In this document: positions 41,248-49,876 of the stretch, piece after piece
How the letters are laid out: every line of letters begins with the position of its first letter
Position numbering within the stretch: position 1 is the stretch's first letter
Source: G963720475 sp963720475
Lineage (GTDB): Bacteria; Actinomycetota; Thermoleophilia; Solirubrobacterales; Thermoleophilaceae
NCBI GenBank assembly: GCA_963720475.1
Contig: OY970394.1
Span: 1,426,001 to 1,490,000, forward strand
DNA: 64,000 bases
Reading direction: 5' to 3'
Notes under the pieces: generated by a model
What the model saw: the letters and a program-made list of their open reading frames with translations, nothing else
Told to the model about the DNA's origin: nothing
The model's database searches: none
Position numbers and translations under genes: made by a program

Positions 41248-41374
41248 TCGCCGCCGCGGCGGCGACGGCCAGCAGCACGCCGAAGTAGCCCAGGTAGCCG
41301 TTGATCAGAACGAGGACGGCAGCGATCAGGCACAGGGCGACCGTCGTCAGCCACGAGATTTGCGACCAGGGCAC
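41228..41374 (-). CDS. Small membrane protein
   Basis: A 48-residue frame encodes PWSQISWLTTVALCLIAAVL, then INGYLGYFGVLLAVAAAA and a basic tail, so two membrane segments are predicted. It starts at GTG 41374, divergent from the roadblock gene, and overlaps the end of the CDF gene. The hydrophobic pattern is good evidence for a real protein, but no family is recognised. Confidence 0.5.
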   Translation of the reverse strand: MPWSQISWLTTVALCLIAAVLVLINGYLGYFGVLLAVAAAAAINLRRT

Positions 41375-41379
41375 GGCGC

Positions 41380-41385
41380 TATTCT
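41380..41385 (+). promoter_or_regulatory. -10-like TATTCT before the roadblock gene
   Basis: TATTCT ends seven bases before GTG 41393, consistent with leaderless transcription of the roadblock-tldD-tldE operon. Confidence 0.45.
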
Positions 41386-41392
41386 CGCCCAC

Positions 41393-41737
41393 GTGCCCCC
41401 CGACGCGCCGCCGGCCGCTCCGGAGCAGGTTCTCGAGCGGCTCCACCAGCTGTCCGCCGATGTGCGCCTGGCGTTCCTGCTCGACGCCGCCGGGGAGATC
41501 GTCGCGGCGACCGAGCCGGACCGCGCAGCTGCGATGGTCAAGGTCGCGCGCGAGCTGCTGGACCAGGCCGACCGTGCCCAGGGAGGCGAGCCGGTGGCGC
41601 AGATCGAGGTCAACTCCGGCTACGGCGCGGTGTACTGCGTGCGGGCGGCCGGCCTCACGGTGATCGCGATCGCCGATCGTGACTCGCTGCCGTCGCTGAT
41701 GTTCTTCGACATCCACCAGGCATTGGGCCGGGCGTGA
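41393..41737 (+). CDS. Roadblock/LC7-like protein
   Basis: The 114-residue protein has the alpha-beta pattern of a roadblock domain: QVLERLHQLSADVRLAFLLD then EIVAATEPDRAAAMVKVARE, EVNSGYGAVYCVRAAGLTVI and FFDIHQAL. Such proteins control small GTPases or act as scaffolds; none is recognised nearby. It overlaps the next gene at GTGA and starts an operon with tldD and tldE, which suggests a scaffold or regulator for those proteases. That link is inference. Confidence 0.7.
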   Translation: MPPDAPPAAPEQVLERLHQLSADVRLAFLLDAAGEIVAATEPDRAAAMVKVARELLDQADRAQGGEPVAQIEVNSGYGAVYCVRAAGLTVIAIADRDSLPSLMFFDIHQALGRA

Positions 41738-41946
41738 AGGACCGCCGCAACCCGCTCAGGCGCGTGACGGGAATCGCGGAGTCTGTCGCGGCGGGCACGC
41801 GCCGGCGCCAGCGCGCGCGGATGCCCCGCGCCGTCCTCTACGACGCCGACGGCCGTTCGCGCGCGCTCGTCCCGGGGACACCTGAGCACGATCTCGTCGT
41901 TGACGCGGCGGAACGCCTGGTCGAAGCGGCGGGGCCGGCCGAGTGA
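41734..41946 (+). CDS. Conserved small protein in the tldDE operon
   Basis: The 70-residue product is basic at the start (KDRRNPLRRVTGIAESVAAG, TRRRQRARMPRAVL) and acidic at the end (DLVVDAAERLVEAAG). It overlaps both its neighbours by four bases, so it is almost certainly translated. It has no signal peptide, cysteine or membrane helix. The function is unknown; a partner of the roadblock protein is possible. Confidence 0.65.
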   Translation: MKDRRNPLRRVTGIAESVAAGTRRRQRARMPRAVLYDADGRSRALVPGTPEHDLVVDAAERLVEAAGPAE

Positions 41947-43328
41947 GCCTCGTCGCCACACAACTCGCGGAGAACGTGATCGGCCGCGCGCTGAAACACG
42001 GCGGCGACCTCGGCGAGCTATACGTCGAGCGGCGCACGGGCTTCTCGGTGACGCTCGACGACGGCCGCGTCGAGCGTCCGCAGTCGGGCGCCGAGCTCGG
42101 CGCCTCGATCCGGATCGTCCGGGGCGACTCGAGCTACTTCGGCCACGTCGACGGGGTCGCCGAAGCCGGCCTCGAGGCGCTCGCCGATTCGGTTGCGCAG
42201 GCGGTCGGCGCGGACACGACCCCCGCCGCCGAGCTGTCGGCGCCGCAGCGTCCGGGTTCGCACGAGGTGGCGCAGCCGCCGGAAGGGGTCGAAGCCACCC
42301 GCAAGGCCGAGCTCCTGCGGGCGGCGAACGAGCACGCGCGCGCGGCGTCGGGCGAGGTCGCACAGGTCACCGCGAGCTACGGCGAGAGCGTGCGCGAGAT
42401 CGAGGTCTACAACTCCGACGGCCGCGCTGCGGCCGACAGCCGCACGCGTGTCAGGCTGGGCGTACAGGTCGTCGCGCGCCGCGACGGCCGCGCCGAGACC
42501 GGGCATGAGACTCGCGGCGCCCACGGCGGATTCGAGATCGTCGACGGCGCCGCCGAGGAGGTCGCCGGCGAAGCGTCGCGCAAGGCGCTGACCCTGCTCG
42601 ATGCGGTCGAAGCGCCGACCGGGCGGCTTCCCGTCGTCGTCGGCAACGGCTTCGGCGGTGTTCTGCTGCACGAGGCCGTCGGGCACGGGCTCGAGGCCGA
42701 TGCCGTCCAGAAGCGCGCGAGCGTCTACGCCGGGCGGCTCGGCGAGGAGCTTGCGCCTGCGTTCGTGACCGCCTACGACGACGGCCGGCACGCGAACTGG
42801 TGGGGCAGCGACGGGATCGACGACGAGGGGACGCCGACCCAGCAGACGAAGATCCTCGACGAAGGCCGGCTCACGTCCTACCTGTACGACCTCGTCCGTG
42901 CGCGCAAGGACGACGTCGCCTCGACCGGGAACGGACGGCGCGAGTCCTTCCGCCACCTGCCGGTGCCGCGGATGACGAACACCCACTTCGCGCCGGGCGA
43001 CGCAACCCCCGAGGAGCTCATCGCGGGAACCGAGCGGGGGCTATACGCGGTTTCGTTCGGCGGCGGGCAGGTCGAGCCGGCGACCGGCGACTTCGTCTTC
43101 GGCGTCTCCGAGGGCTACCTGATCGAGGACGGCAAGGTCACGGCGCCCGTCCGCGGCGCGACGCTGATCGGCAACGGGCTCGAGGCGCTGCGGGCGATCG
43201 ACGGGATCGCCGGCGACCTCGACATCGCGACGGGCTACTGCGGCAAGGCCGGCCAGCAGGTCCCGGCCGGCGTCGGCCAGCCGCACGTGCGCATCGCCGG
43301 ACTGACGGTCGGGGGGACGGGCGGGTGA
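41943..43328 (+). CDS. tldD: TldD metalloprotease subunit
   Basis: TldD and TldE form a heterodimeric zinc protease that cuts unfolded or natural peptides. The 461-residue TldD has the zinc site LLHEAVGHGLEADAV (HExxxH) near residue 240 and a Cys at TGYCGKAGQQ near the end. RKDDVASTGNGRRESFRHLP is a conserved partner segment. GTG 41943 overlaps the small gene before it, and the stop overlaps the tldE start (GTGA). In E. coli the complex matures microcin B17; no microcin gene is visible here. Confidence 0.94.
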   Translation: MSLVATQLAENVIGRALKHGGDLGELYVERRTGFSVTLDDGRVERPQSGAELGASIRIVRGDSSYFGHVDGVAEAGLEALADSVAQAVGADTTPAAELSAPQRPGSHEVAQPPEGVEATRKAELLRAANEHARAASGEVAQVTASYGESVREIEVYNSDGRAAADSRTRVRLGVQVVARRDGRAETGHETRGAHGGFEIVDGAAEEVAGEASRKALTLLDAVEAPTGRLPVVVGNGFGGVLLHEAVGHGLEADAVQKRASVYAGRLGEELAPAFVTAYDDGRHANWWGSDGIDDEGTPTQQTKILDEGRLTSYLYDLVRARKDDVASTGNGRRESFRHLPVPRMTNTHFAPGDATPEELIAGTERGLYAVSFGGGQVEPATGDFVFGVSEGYLIEDGKVTAPVRGATLIGNGLEALRAIDGIAGDLDIATGYCGKAGQQVPAGVGQPHVRIAGLTVGGTGG

Positions 43329-44692
43329 GCGCCAACGGCGGCGAACGTCTGGAGCAGGTCGCGCGCGAGGTCGTCGAGCGTGCGCTCGCAGCCGGCGCAG
43401 AGGACGCGGAAGCCTGGGCCCAGAGCTCGAGCGAGCGCAAGATCCGCGTCTATGAAGCTGAGGTCGAGAGCCTCTCCGACGCAGCGGGAGAAGGTGTCGG
43501 CGTGCGCTACTTCGGCCCGGGTGGGGCGTACGGCTACGCGTATACGACCGACCTCGGGAGCGAGGGCCTCGCCGCGATGATCGAAGCGGCGCGCGACGCT
43601 GCGGCCGTCGCGGACCCCGACGAGCACGGGGGGCTCCCCGAGCGCTGTGGCGCAACCGAGGTCGACGAACTCACCTCGCCGAGCGTGGCTTCGTGGAGCA
43701 CCGAGCGGGTGATCGAGCTCGCGATCGAGGTCGAGCGCGCGGCGCGGGCGCGCGATGGGATCTCGCAGGTCGAGGACACGATCTACTCGGACAGCGAGGC
43801 GACCGCCGCGATCGCCAACTCGCGCGACTTCGCGGCCTCATACGGCGCGACAGCGGCGTGGGCCTACTCGTCGGCGTTCGCCGGCGAGGGCGCGGAGTTG
43901 ATGACCGGCCTCGGGCTCGATCTTGCTCGCGGTCCCGATGGGCTCGACGCCGAGGCGATCGGTTCGGAGGCGGCGGAGCGCGCGCTGGAGCTCGCCGGGG
44001 CGCGCCAGCCCGAGAGCCGGAGCTGCCCGGTCGTGCTCGACTCCTTCGTCGCGGCGAGTTTCATCGGCCTCATCGGCCAGACGCTGTCGGCTGACGCGGT
44101 CCAGCGCGGCCGGTCGCTGTTCGCCGACCGCAAGGGCGACGAGATCGCCTCGGCGGCCTTCGTCCTCGTGGACGACGGAACGGCCGCGGACGGTCCCGGC
44201 AGCGCTCCATTCGACGCCGAGGGCTCGCCCGCCGCGCGCACGCCGCTGATCGAGGACGGCCGCCTGCTCGGCTTCCTCTACGACGCGCGGACGGCGCGCA
44301 AGGACGAGACGGAGTCCACGGGCAACGCAGCGCGGGCGTCATACCGCAGCCCGCCCTCGCTTTCGCCGACGAACCTGCTCATCGAGCCCGGCGCCGAGGA
44401 CCTCGCCGCCTTGGTCCGACGGGCAGGCGACGGCCTCTACGTGACCGACGTCGCCGGCCTCCACTCGGGCGTCAACCCGGTGTCGGGGACGTTCTCCGTC
44501 GGCGCGAGCGGGCGGCTGATCGAGGGCGGTGAGCTCGGTGAGCCGGTGCGCGAGATCACGATCGCGAGCGACCTCGTCTCGATGCTGAGGGCGGTCGAGG
44601 CGGTCGGCTCGCCGGGGCGCTGGGTGCCGTTCGGCGGCAACGTGAAGGCGGCGCCGCTGCTGGTGGCCGAGATGGCCGTTTCCGGTTCCTGA
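43325..44692 (+). CDS. tldE: TldE/PmbA protease subunit
   Basis: The 455-residue protein is the TldE/PmbA partner, which lacks the zinc motif but completes the active site cleft. It has the family segments CPVVLDSFVAASFIGLIGQT, then QRGRSLFADRKGDEIAS and TRKDETESTGNAARASYR-like YDARTARKDETESTGNAAR, and FGGNVKAAPLLVAEMAVSG at the end. It is translationally coupled to tldD. Confidence 0.93.
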   Translation: MSANGGERLEQVAREVVERALAAGAEDAEAWAQSSSERKIRVYEAEVESLSDAAGEGVGVRYFGPGGAYGYAYTTDLGSEGLAAMIEAARDAAAVADPDEHGGLPERCGATEVDELTSPSVASWSTERVIELAIEVERAARARDGISQVEDTIYSDSEATAAIANSRDFAASYGATAAWAYSSAFAGEGAELMTGLGLDLARGPDGLDAEAIGSEAAERALELAGARQPESRSCPVVLDSFVAASFIGLIGQTLSADAVQRGRSLFADRKGDEIASAAFVLVDDGTAADGPGSAPFDAEGSPAARTPLIEDGRLLGFLYDARTARKDETESTGNAARASYRSPPSLSPTNLLIEPGAEDLAALVRRAGDGLYVTDVAGLHSGVNPVSGTFSVGASGRLIEGGELGEPVREITIASDLVSMLRAVEAVGSPGRWVPFGGNVKAAPLLVAEMAVSGS

Positions 44693-44741
44693 GCGGGATT
44701 CGAGCACCTCGCGTGCGGCTGCAATCCCCGCAAAATGCAGA

Positions 44742-44781
44742 GTTTTGGCGCGAAAACCCCTTTACAAAGCGGGTTTTGGCG
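44742..44781. promoter_or_regulatory. GTTTTGGCG repeats and AAAACCC inverted repeat before HU
   Basis: GTTTTGGCG occurs at 44742-44750 and 44773-44781, and AAAACCC (44753-44759) faces GGGTTTT (44771-44777) around CCTTTACAAAG-type sequence. TTTACA could be a -35 hexamer. The arrangement suggests a regulated HU promoter. Confidence 0.4.
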
Positions 44782-44845
44782 AACGTCGTCCGTGGGCATT
44801 GTTAGTTTCGGCGAGTCCGAGAACCCCGATTTCAGGAGAGATCAC

Positions 44846-45127
44846 GTGGCGAGCAAGTCTGAATTTGTGGATGACGTTGCCCAGCGGAGCGGGCTTTCGA
44901 AGGGCGATGCAGGGTCCGCCGTGGATGCGACCCTCGACGCGATTACGGACCTGCTGAGGAACCGTGGAGAGATCAACTTCACCGGCTTCGGCAAGTTCTC
45001 GACGGCCGACCGGAGCGCCCGCCAGGGCGTGAACCCCCAGACCGGCGAGAAGATCCAGATCGCCGCGAGCACCGTGCCGAAGTTCAGCGCGGGTGCGGGC
45101 CTCAAAAAGGCCGTCAAGGGCGGCTGA
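44846..45127 (+). CDS. HU-family DNA-binding protein
   Basis: The 93-residue nucleoid protein begins SKSEFVDDVAQRSGLSKG and has EINFTGFGKFSTADRSAR followed by NPQTGEKIQIAASTVPKFSAG, with the proline-tipped arm of HU. It bends and compacts DNA. It is close to the short HU form and lacks the long lysine-alanine tail common in mycobacteria. GTG 44846 has AGGAGAG upstream. Confidence 0.93.
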   Translation: MASKSEFVDDVAQRSGLSKGDAGSAVDATLDAITDLLRNRGEINFTGFGKFSTADRSARQGVNPQTGEKIQIAASTVPKFSAGAGLKKAVKGG

Positions 45128-45165
45128 CCGCTCAGCTAGAAGCATCCCGGGGGTGAGCGGAACCA

Positions 45166-46086
45166 GTGGCCGCTCACTTCTCGGACACCCTGACTGCGCG
45201 CGTCGCCGAGCGGCGCAGCCAGGTCGTGCTCGGCCTCGACCCCGACCCGGCCGCGCTGTGGCCGGCCGCGGTCGAGGCCGTCGCACGTGACGGCGGCGAG
45301 TCGCCGGCGGAGCTGACCGCGAGCGCGGTCGCCGCCCACTGCCGCGCCGTGATCGCAGCGGCAGGTTCCGCCTGCGTCGCTATCAAGCCCCAGCTCGCCT
45401 GCTTCGAACGGCTCGGCTCGCCCGGCTGGCGGGCACTCGAGGAGACGGTTGCCACCGCCCGGGAGGCGGGTCTGCTCGTGATCGCCGACGGCAAGCGCGG
45501 CGATGTGCCTGTCACCGCGCGGGCCTACGCCCAGGCGCTCGTCGGGGCGACCGACGGCCCGTTCGGGACCGTGAGCGGCCTCGGCGCCGACGCCTTCACC
45601 GCAAACCCCCTCCTGGGGACGGATGCGTTCGAGCCCCTGCTCGACGCAGCGAGCGAGGCGGGCGCCGGCTGCTTCCTGCTCGTGCGGACCTCGAACCCGG
45701 GTGCGGCAGACGTCCAGGACCTCGAGACCGCCGCGGGCCCGCTTCACGAGCAGCTCGCCGGTCTCGTCGACCGGGCAGGCAGCGAGCGGGTGGGTGAGTC
45801 GGGGTTGTCCGACGTCGGGGCAGTCGTCGGCGCGACGCGCCCCGAGCTGCTCGTGCGCCTGCGCGAGCTGATGCCGCGCGCGATCTTCCTGCTGCCCGGT
45901 GTGGGCGCGCAGGGCGGATCCGCCGCCGAGCTCGGCCCGGCGTTCGTGCCCGGGCCGGCGGCCGGGCTGATCGCGTCGTCACGCAGCATCGTCGGAGCCC
46001 ACGCAGACCGCGGGGGCGAGCCCGCCGAGGCCGCGGCGGCTGCGGCGGAGGACCTGCGCGCCACCGCGTGGGCGCTCTCGAATTGA
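45166..46086 (+). CDS. pyrF: Orotidine 5'-phosphate decarboxylase, type 2
   Basis: PyrF makes UMP in pyrimidine synthesis. The 306-residue protein is of the longer type 2 form, with QVVLGLDPDPAALWP near the start, KPQLACFERLGSPGW, the catalytic cluster LVIADGKRGDVPVTARAYA and LLPGVGAQGGSAAELG. GTG 45166 is chosen from the family N-terminus; a GTG at 45153 is out of frame. No other pyr gene is nearby, though pyrF often travels with HU-like genes and gmk elsewhere. Confidence 0.92.
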   Translation: MAAHFSDTLTARVAERRSQVVLGLDPDPAALWPAAVEAVARDGGESPAELTASAVAAHCRAVIAAAGSACVAIKPQLACFERLGSPGWRALEETVATAREAGLLVIADGKRGDVPVTARAYAQALVGATDGPFGTVSGLGADAFTANPLLGTDAFEPLLDAASEAGAGCFLLVRTSNPGAADVQDLETAAGPLHEQLAGLVDRAGSERVGESGLSDVGAVVGATRPELLVRLRELMPRAIFLLPGVGAQGGSAAELGPAFVPGPAAGLIASSRSIVGAHADRGGEPAEAAAAAAEDLRATAWALSN

Positions 46087-46170
46087 CGGCTTCACGCATC
46101 CCTGAGGGCGCGGCAGGAACCGTTGCACGCGGGTCCCGGTCGGCCGCGCGCAGGTACCATCCCGCAAACC

Positions 46171-46512
46171 ATGGACCGCAGCGCACGCAGCCCGCTGCGC
46201 CTGTTGGCGCCGGCGGCGATCGTTGTGTTCGCGCTCGCGCTCGTGCTGGTCGTGGCCACGTCGAGCACGGATGGCGGCTCCAAGGGGTCGGACGAGAAGT
46301 CCGAGAAGTCCGAGCAGAACGGCGACCGGGCGGGCACCGGCGAGGGGGACGAGGGCGAGCTTCCGCAGGAGACCTACACGGTCAAAGCGGGCGACACGCT
46401 CGAAGCGATCTCCGACAAGACGGGGATTCCGATCGACAAGCTGCAGGAGCTCAACCCGGACCTCGACCCGCAGGCGCTGATCTCCGGCCAGAAGATCAAG
46501 CTGCGCGAGTGA
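46171..46512 (+). CDS. LysM-domain membrane-anchored protein
   Basis: The 113-residue protein has one membrane helix (APAAIVVFALALVLVVAT), an acidic, lysine-rich linker, and a single LysM domain YTVKAGDTLEAISDKTGIPI with LQELNPDLDPQALISGQKIK. LysM binds peptidoglycan, so the domain probably faces the wall. ATG 46171 has TACCAT ten bases upstream. It overlaps the D,D-carboxypeptidase gene at GTGA, giving a wall-related operon. Confidence 0.85.
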   Translation: MDRSARSPLRLLAPAAIVVFALALVLVVATSSTDGGSKGSDEKSEKSEQNGDRAGTGEGDEGELPQETYTVKAGDTLEAISDKTGIPIDKLQELNPDLDPQALISGQKIKLRE

Positions 46513-47710
46513 CCTCCGCGACTTCCGGCAAGGCGGGGCGCCTGTGCGTCGCGCTCGTCGCTGTGCTCGCGGCGCTGTTCGCGTCGCCGGCGTGGGCGGC
46601 AGCGGCAGGCGAGCCGCCGCCGATCGACGCCGACGCCGCGATCCTCGTGGACGCCTCGAGCGGCAAGACGATCTACGCCGAGAACGAGAACGAGCGCCAC
46701 GCGATCGCCTCGACCACGAAGCTGATGACGGCGCTGCTGGCCCTCGAGCGGGCGGACTTCGATGATGTCTTCACGGCGCCCGCGTACCCGGCACTGGCGG
46801 TCGAGTCGACGATCGGCCTCGCCGAGGGCGAGCGGATGGCCGTCCGCGACCTGCTGCGAGCGCTCTCTGCTCGAGAGCGCCAACGACGCGGCCGTCACGA
46901 TCGCCGAGAACGTCTCGAGCTCGCGCGAACGCCTTCGTACGCGAAATGAACGACCGCGCGCGCCAACTCGGTCTGCGCGATACGAGCTACGCCAACCCGA
47001 TCGGGCTCGACGACGAGGCGAACTACTCGAGCGCGCACGACCTCGCGACCCTCACGCGCCGCCTGCTGCGCGACAAGCGCTTCGCCAGCATCGTCGCGCG
47101 CCCGAGCGCGAAGCTCTCGACCGGAGCGCGACAGCGCGAAATCGGCAACCGCAACAAGCTCGTCGGCAGGATGCCCTTCGTGGACGGTGTCAAGACCGGC
47201 CACACGCTCGACGCCGGCCATGTGCTCGTCGGCTCGGCGACCCGCGACGGCGCGCGCGTCGTCAGCGTCGTCCTCGGCGAGCCGAGCACGACCGCCCGCG
47301 ACGCCGACACGACGGCCCTGCTCCGCTACGGCCTCGACCAGTTCCGGCGTGAGACCGTCGCCGCCAAGGGCAAGACCTACGCGCGGGTGAAGGTGCGCTA
47401 CCGCGACGAGCGGGCCCCGCTGGTCGCCGCCCGCACCGTCAAGGCGAGCCTGCTCGCGGGAGCGACGACACGGATGCGCGTGCGCGCGCCCGAAGAAATC
47501 AAAGGACCGCTCGCCGCCGGCAAGCCTGTCGGACGGCTCGAAGTCGTCGCGGGCGGGCGGGTCGTGGGCAGCACGACGCTGGTGACCAAGCAGGCCGTAC
47601 CCGGTGCGGGTGTGGTGCGACGGACCGTCTCGGGGCTGGGGGTGCCCTTGACGCTGATCGCTCGTCGCCGCGATCCTCTTGTGCGTGGCGGTCTTGGGAC
47701 TTCGCTTTAG
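46509..47710 (+). CDS. D-Ala-D-Ala carboxypeptidase (two apparent frameshifts)
   Basis: This PBP5/DacA-type serine enzyme removes terminal D-Ala from wall peptides. After a signal peptide (LCVALVAVLAALFASPAWAA), the motifs are ASTTKLMTALLAL (SxxK), LLESANDAAVTI (SxN) and DGVKTGHTLDAG (KTG). The three lie in three frames. One extra base near 46864-46868 separates SxxK from SxN, and one extra C at 46932-46933 separates SxN from FVREMNDRARQLGL and the rest. The repaired length is about 399 residues and no essential motif is missing. A C-terminal beta domain follows with VKVRYRDERAPLVAART. Confidence 0.85.
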
Positions 47711-47714
47711 AGTG

Positions 47715-47771
47715 GTCCGGCGCCGTCTCCTACCGCGGACCCGCAAGACAGCGGGACCCCGGGCGCCGGAC
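47715..47771. terminator. Nested hairpin between dacA-like and pfkB-like genes
   Basis: GTCCGGCGCC and GGCGCCGGAC (47715-47724 and 47762-47771) pair perfectly, and CCCGC/GCGGG (47740-47744 and 47751-47755) pair inside around AAGACA. It is probably the terminator of the upstream wall operon. Confidence 0.5.
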
Positions 47772-47794
47772 GAGATGCGAGAGGGCGCGGTCCG

Positions 47795-48761
47795 ATGATC
47801 ATCACCGTCACCCTCAACGCGGCGATCGACAAGACCCTCTCGGTGCCGAACTTCCGGCTCGGCCGCCGGCACCGTGCGGTCGAGCAGACCTCGATGCCCG
47901 GCGGCAAGGGCATCAACGTCGCGCGCGCGCTCAAGACGCTCGGCGTCCCGGTGGTCGCGACGGGGATGGTCGGCGGCGCGACCGGCAAGCTGATCGTCGA
48001 GCAGCTGAACGCCGACGGGCTGCTGAACGACTTCGTCCGCATCGAGGAGGAGTCGCGCACTTCGTCCGCGGTCATCGACCCGACGTCCGGTCAGCAGACC
48101 GAGGTGAACGAGCGCGGACCGGCGGTGCAGCCGGAGCGAGCTCGAGCGCTTCATCGAGAAGCTGCTCTACCTCGCGAAGGGCGCCGACACGTGCGTGTTC
48201 TCCGGCAGCCTGCCGCGGCAGCTCGACGCCGGGCTGTACGCGGAGCTCGTGCGCGAGACGAGCGCGCTCGGCGTCAAGTGCGTACTCGACTCGGAGGGCG
48301 AGTCGATGCGCCTCGGCACGCGTGCCGGGCCGGCGCTCGTGTGCCCCAACGAGCTCGAGTCGGAGGAGCTGGTCGGCCACGAGTTCCCGGAACCCGACGA
48401 CCGTCTGCGGGCGCTCGCCGAGATGGTCGAGCTCGGCGCGGACGAGGCGATCATGACGCTCGAGTCCGGTTGCGTCGCGCTCGTCGGCGACGAGGACGAC
48501 CGGCGCCTGTACCGCGTCAAGTCGGAGCCGGTCGAGACGGTGTCCGCCGTCGGCTCGGGCGACGCCCTGCTGGCGGGCTTCGTCGCGGCGCGCCGCGAGG
48601 GGCGCTCGCCGGAGGAGTGCCTGCGCAACGCCGTGGCCTGCGGGGCGGAGTCGACGCGGCACTTCGGGGCCGGCGTGCTCGACCCGCGCGAGGTGGAGCG
48701 GCTGGCCGGCGACGTCGAGATCGAGCTCGTCGATCAGCCCGCGCTGCAGCCACTGTCGTAG
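47795..48761 (+). CDS. PfkB-type hexose phosphate kinase, FruK-like (one apparent frameshift)
   Basis: The protein starts MIITVTLNAAIDKTLSVPNF, the usual beginning of 1-phosphofructokinase/tagatose-6-phosphate kinase. It has SMPGGKGINVARALKTLG and ends with the PfkB signature VSAVGSGDALLAGFVAARR. After TEVNERGPAV the frame is lost; removing one C at about 48128 gives SRSELERFIEKLLYLAKGAD and the remainder. The repaired length is about 321 residues. The likely role is fructose-1-phosphate or a related sugar phosphate kinase, with no PTS gene nearby to decide. Confidence 0.8.
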
Positions 48762-48770
48762 GGCCCGAGA

Positions 48771-48776
48771 TAGGCT
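48771..48776 (+). promoter_or_regulatory. -10-like TAGGCT before quinone oxidoreductase
   Basis: TAGGCT ends ten bases before ATG 48787, with no Shine-Dalgarno sequence. Confidence 0.4.
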
Positions 48777-48786
48777 GCGCGTCCGC

Positions 48787-49782
48787 ATGCGGGCGATCCA
48801 GATCACCGATCTCAGCGGACCGGACTCCGCGCTCGAGATGGTCGAGCTGCCGGATCCCGAGCCGTCGCACATGATGACCCCGGGGAGCGGCGTGGTCGTC
48901 GAGGTCGCCGCGGCCGGGGTCTCCTTCCCTGAAGTGCTCCAGACGCGCGGCGAGTATCAGTTCAAGCCACCGCTGCCGTTCGTGCCGGGGAGCGAAGTTG
49001 GCGGCATCGTCCGCAGCGCGCCCGACGACGCCGACGTCAAGAAGGGCGACCGCGTCGCCGGCTTCTGCATGATCGGCGGCTTCGCCGAGCTGGTCGTCGC
49101 CCCTGTCTATGGGACCTTCAAGCTGCCCGACGCGCTCGATTTCGCCCAGGGTGCGGGCCTCGTGCTCAACTACCACACGGCCTACTTCTGCCTCAAGCTG
49201 CGCGGGCGGCTGGCGGAGGGGGAGACCGTGCTCGTCCACGGCGCCGCCGGCGGGGTCGGCACTGCGACGATCCAGGTCGCGAAGGGCCTTGGGGCGCGGA
49301 CGATCGCCGTCGTCTCGAGCGACGAGAAGGCCGATGTCGCACGTGAGGCGGGTGCGGACGAGGTCGTCCGCTCCGACGGCGAATGGAAGGACGAGGTCGT
49401 CGAGCTCTCCGGCGGCGGGGTGGACATCGTCATCGACCCGGTCGGTGGCGACCGCTTCACCGACAGCCTGCGCTCGCTGCGCGAGGACGGCAGGATCGTC
49501 GTCGTCGGGTTCACCGGCGGTTCGATCCCCGAGGTGAAGGTGAACCGGCTGCTGCTGAAGAACACCGAGGTCGTCGGTGCGGGGTGGGGGGCCTACGTGA
49601 TGGGCAAGCCCGACCTCACGCGCGAGATCGGCGCCGAGCTCGACAAGCTGATCGAGGCCGGCCACGTCAAGCCGATCGTCGGGGCGCGCTTCCCGTTCGA
49701 GCAGGCGGCCGATGCGCTCAAGCTGATCGACGAGCGGGGGGCGACCGGGAAGGTCGTCCTCGAGCTCGACGGCTCCTACTAG
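48787..49782 (+). CDS. NADPH:quinone oxidoreductase-like MDR protein
   Basis: The 331-residue zinc-free medium-chain reductase has LPFVPGSEVGGIVRSAPDD, then LVHGAAGGVGTATIQVAKGL (NADPH binding) and VDIVIDPVGGDRFTDSLRSL. This is the QOR pattern. It reduces quinones or other electrophiles such as enals; the substrate is unknown. It lies between the pfkB-like kinase and guaB3, each with its own promoter-like element. Confidence 0.9.
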   Translation: MRAIQITDLSGPDSALEMVELPDPEPSHMMTPGSGVVVEVAAAGVSFPEVLQTRGEYQFKPPLPFVPGSEVGGIVRSAPDDADVKKGDRVAGFCMIGGFAELVVAPVYGTFKLPDALDFAQGAGLVLNYHTAYFCLKLRGRLAEGETVLVHGAAGGVGTATIQVAKGLGARTIAVVSSDEKADVAREAGADEVVRSDGEWKDEVVELSGGGVDIVIDPVGGDRFTDSLRSLREDGRIVVVGFTGGSIPEVKVNRLLLKNTEVVGAGWGAYVMGKPDLTREIGAELDKLIEAGHVKPIVGARFPFEQAADALKLIDERGATGKVVLELDGSY

Positions 49783-49864
49783 AACTTCCGCAAGCTGCGG
49801 GAAAGCGTGTCCAGGAGCGCCGAAAACGGCCGCTGCTAAGGTGAGTTCGGTCCGCCGCCGACCC

Positions 49865-49870
49865 TAGGAT
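49865..49870 (+). promoter_or_regulatory. -10-like TAGGAT before guaB3
   Basis: TAGGAT ends six bases before ATG 49877, with no Shine-Dalgarno sequence. Confidence 0.45.
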
Positions 49871-49876
49871 GCCGCC

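Noticed and set aside
41734..41946. The 70-residue protein considered as a RiPP precursor for TldD/E
   Set aside because: It has no leader-core boundary and no Cys, and no modifying enzyme is encoded nearby. A scaffold partner fits better.
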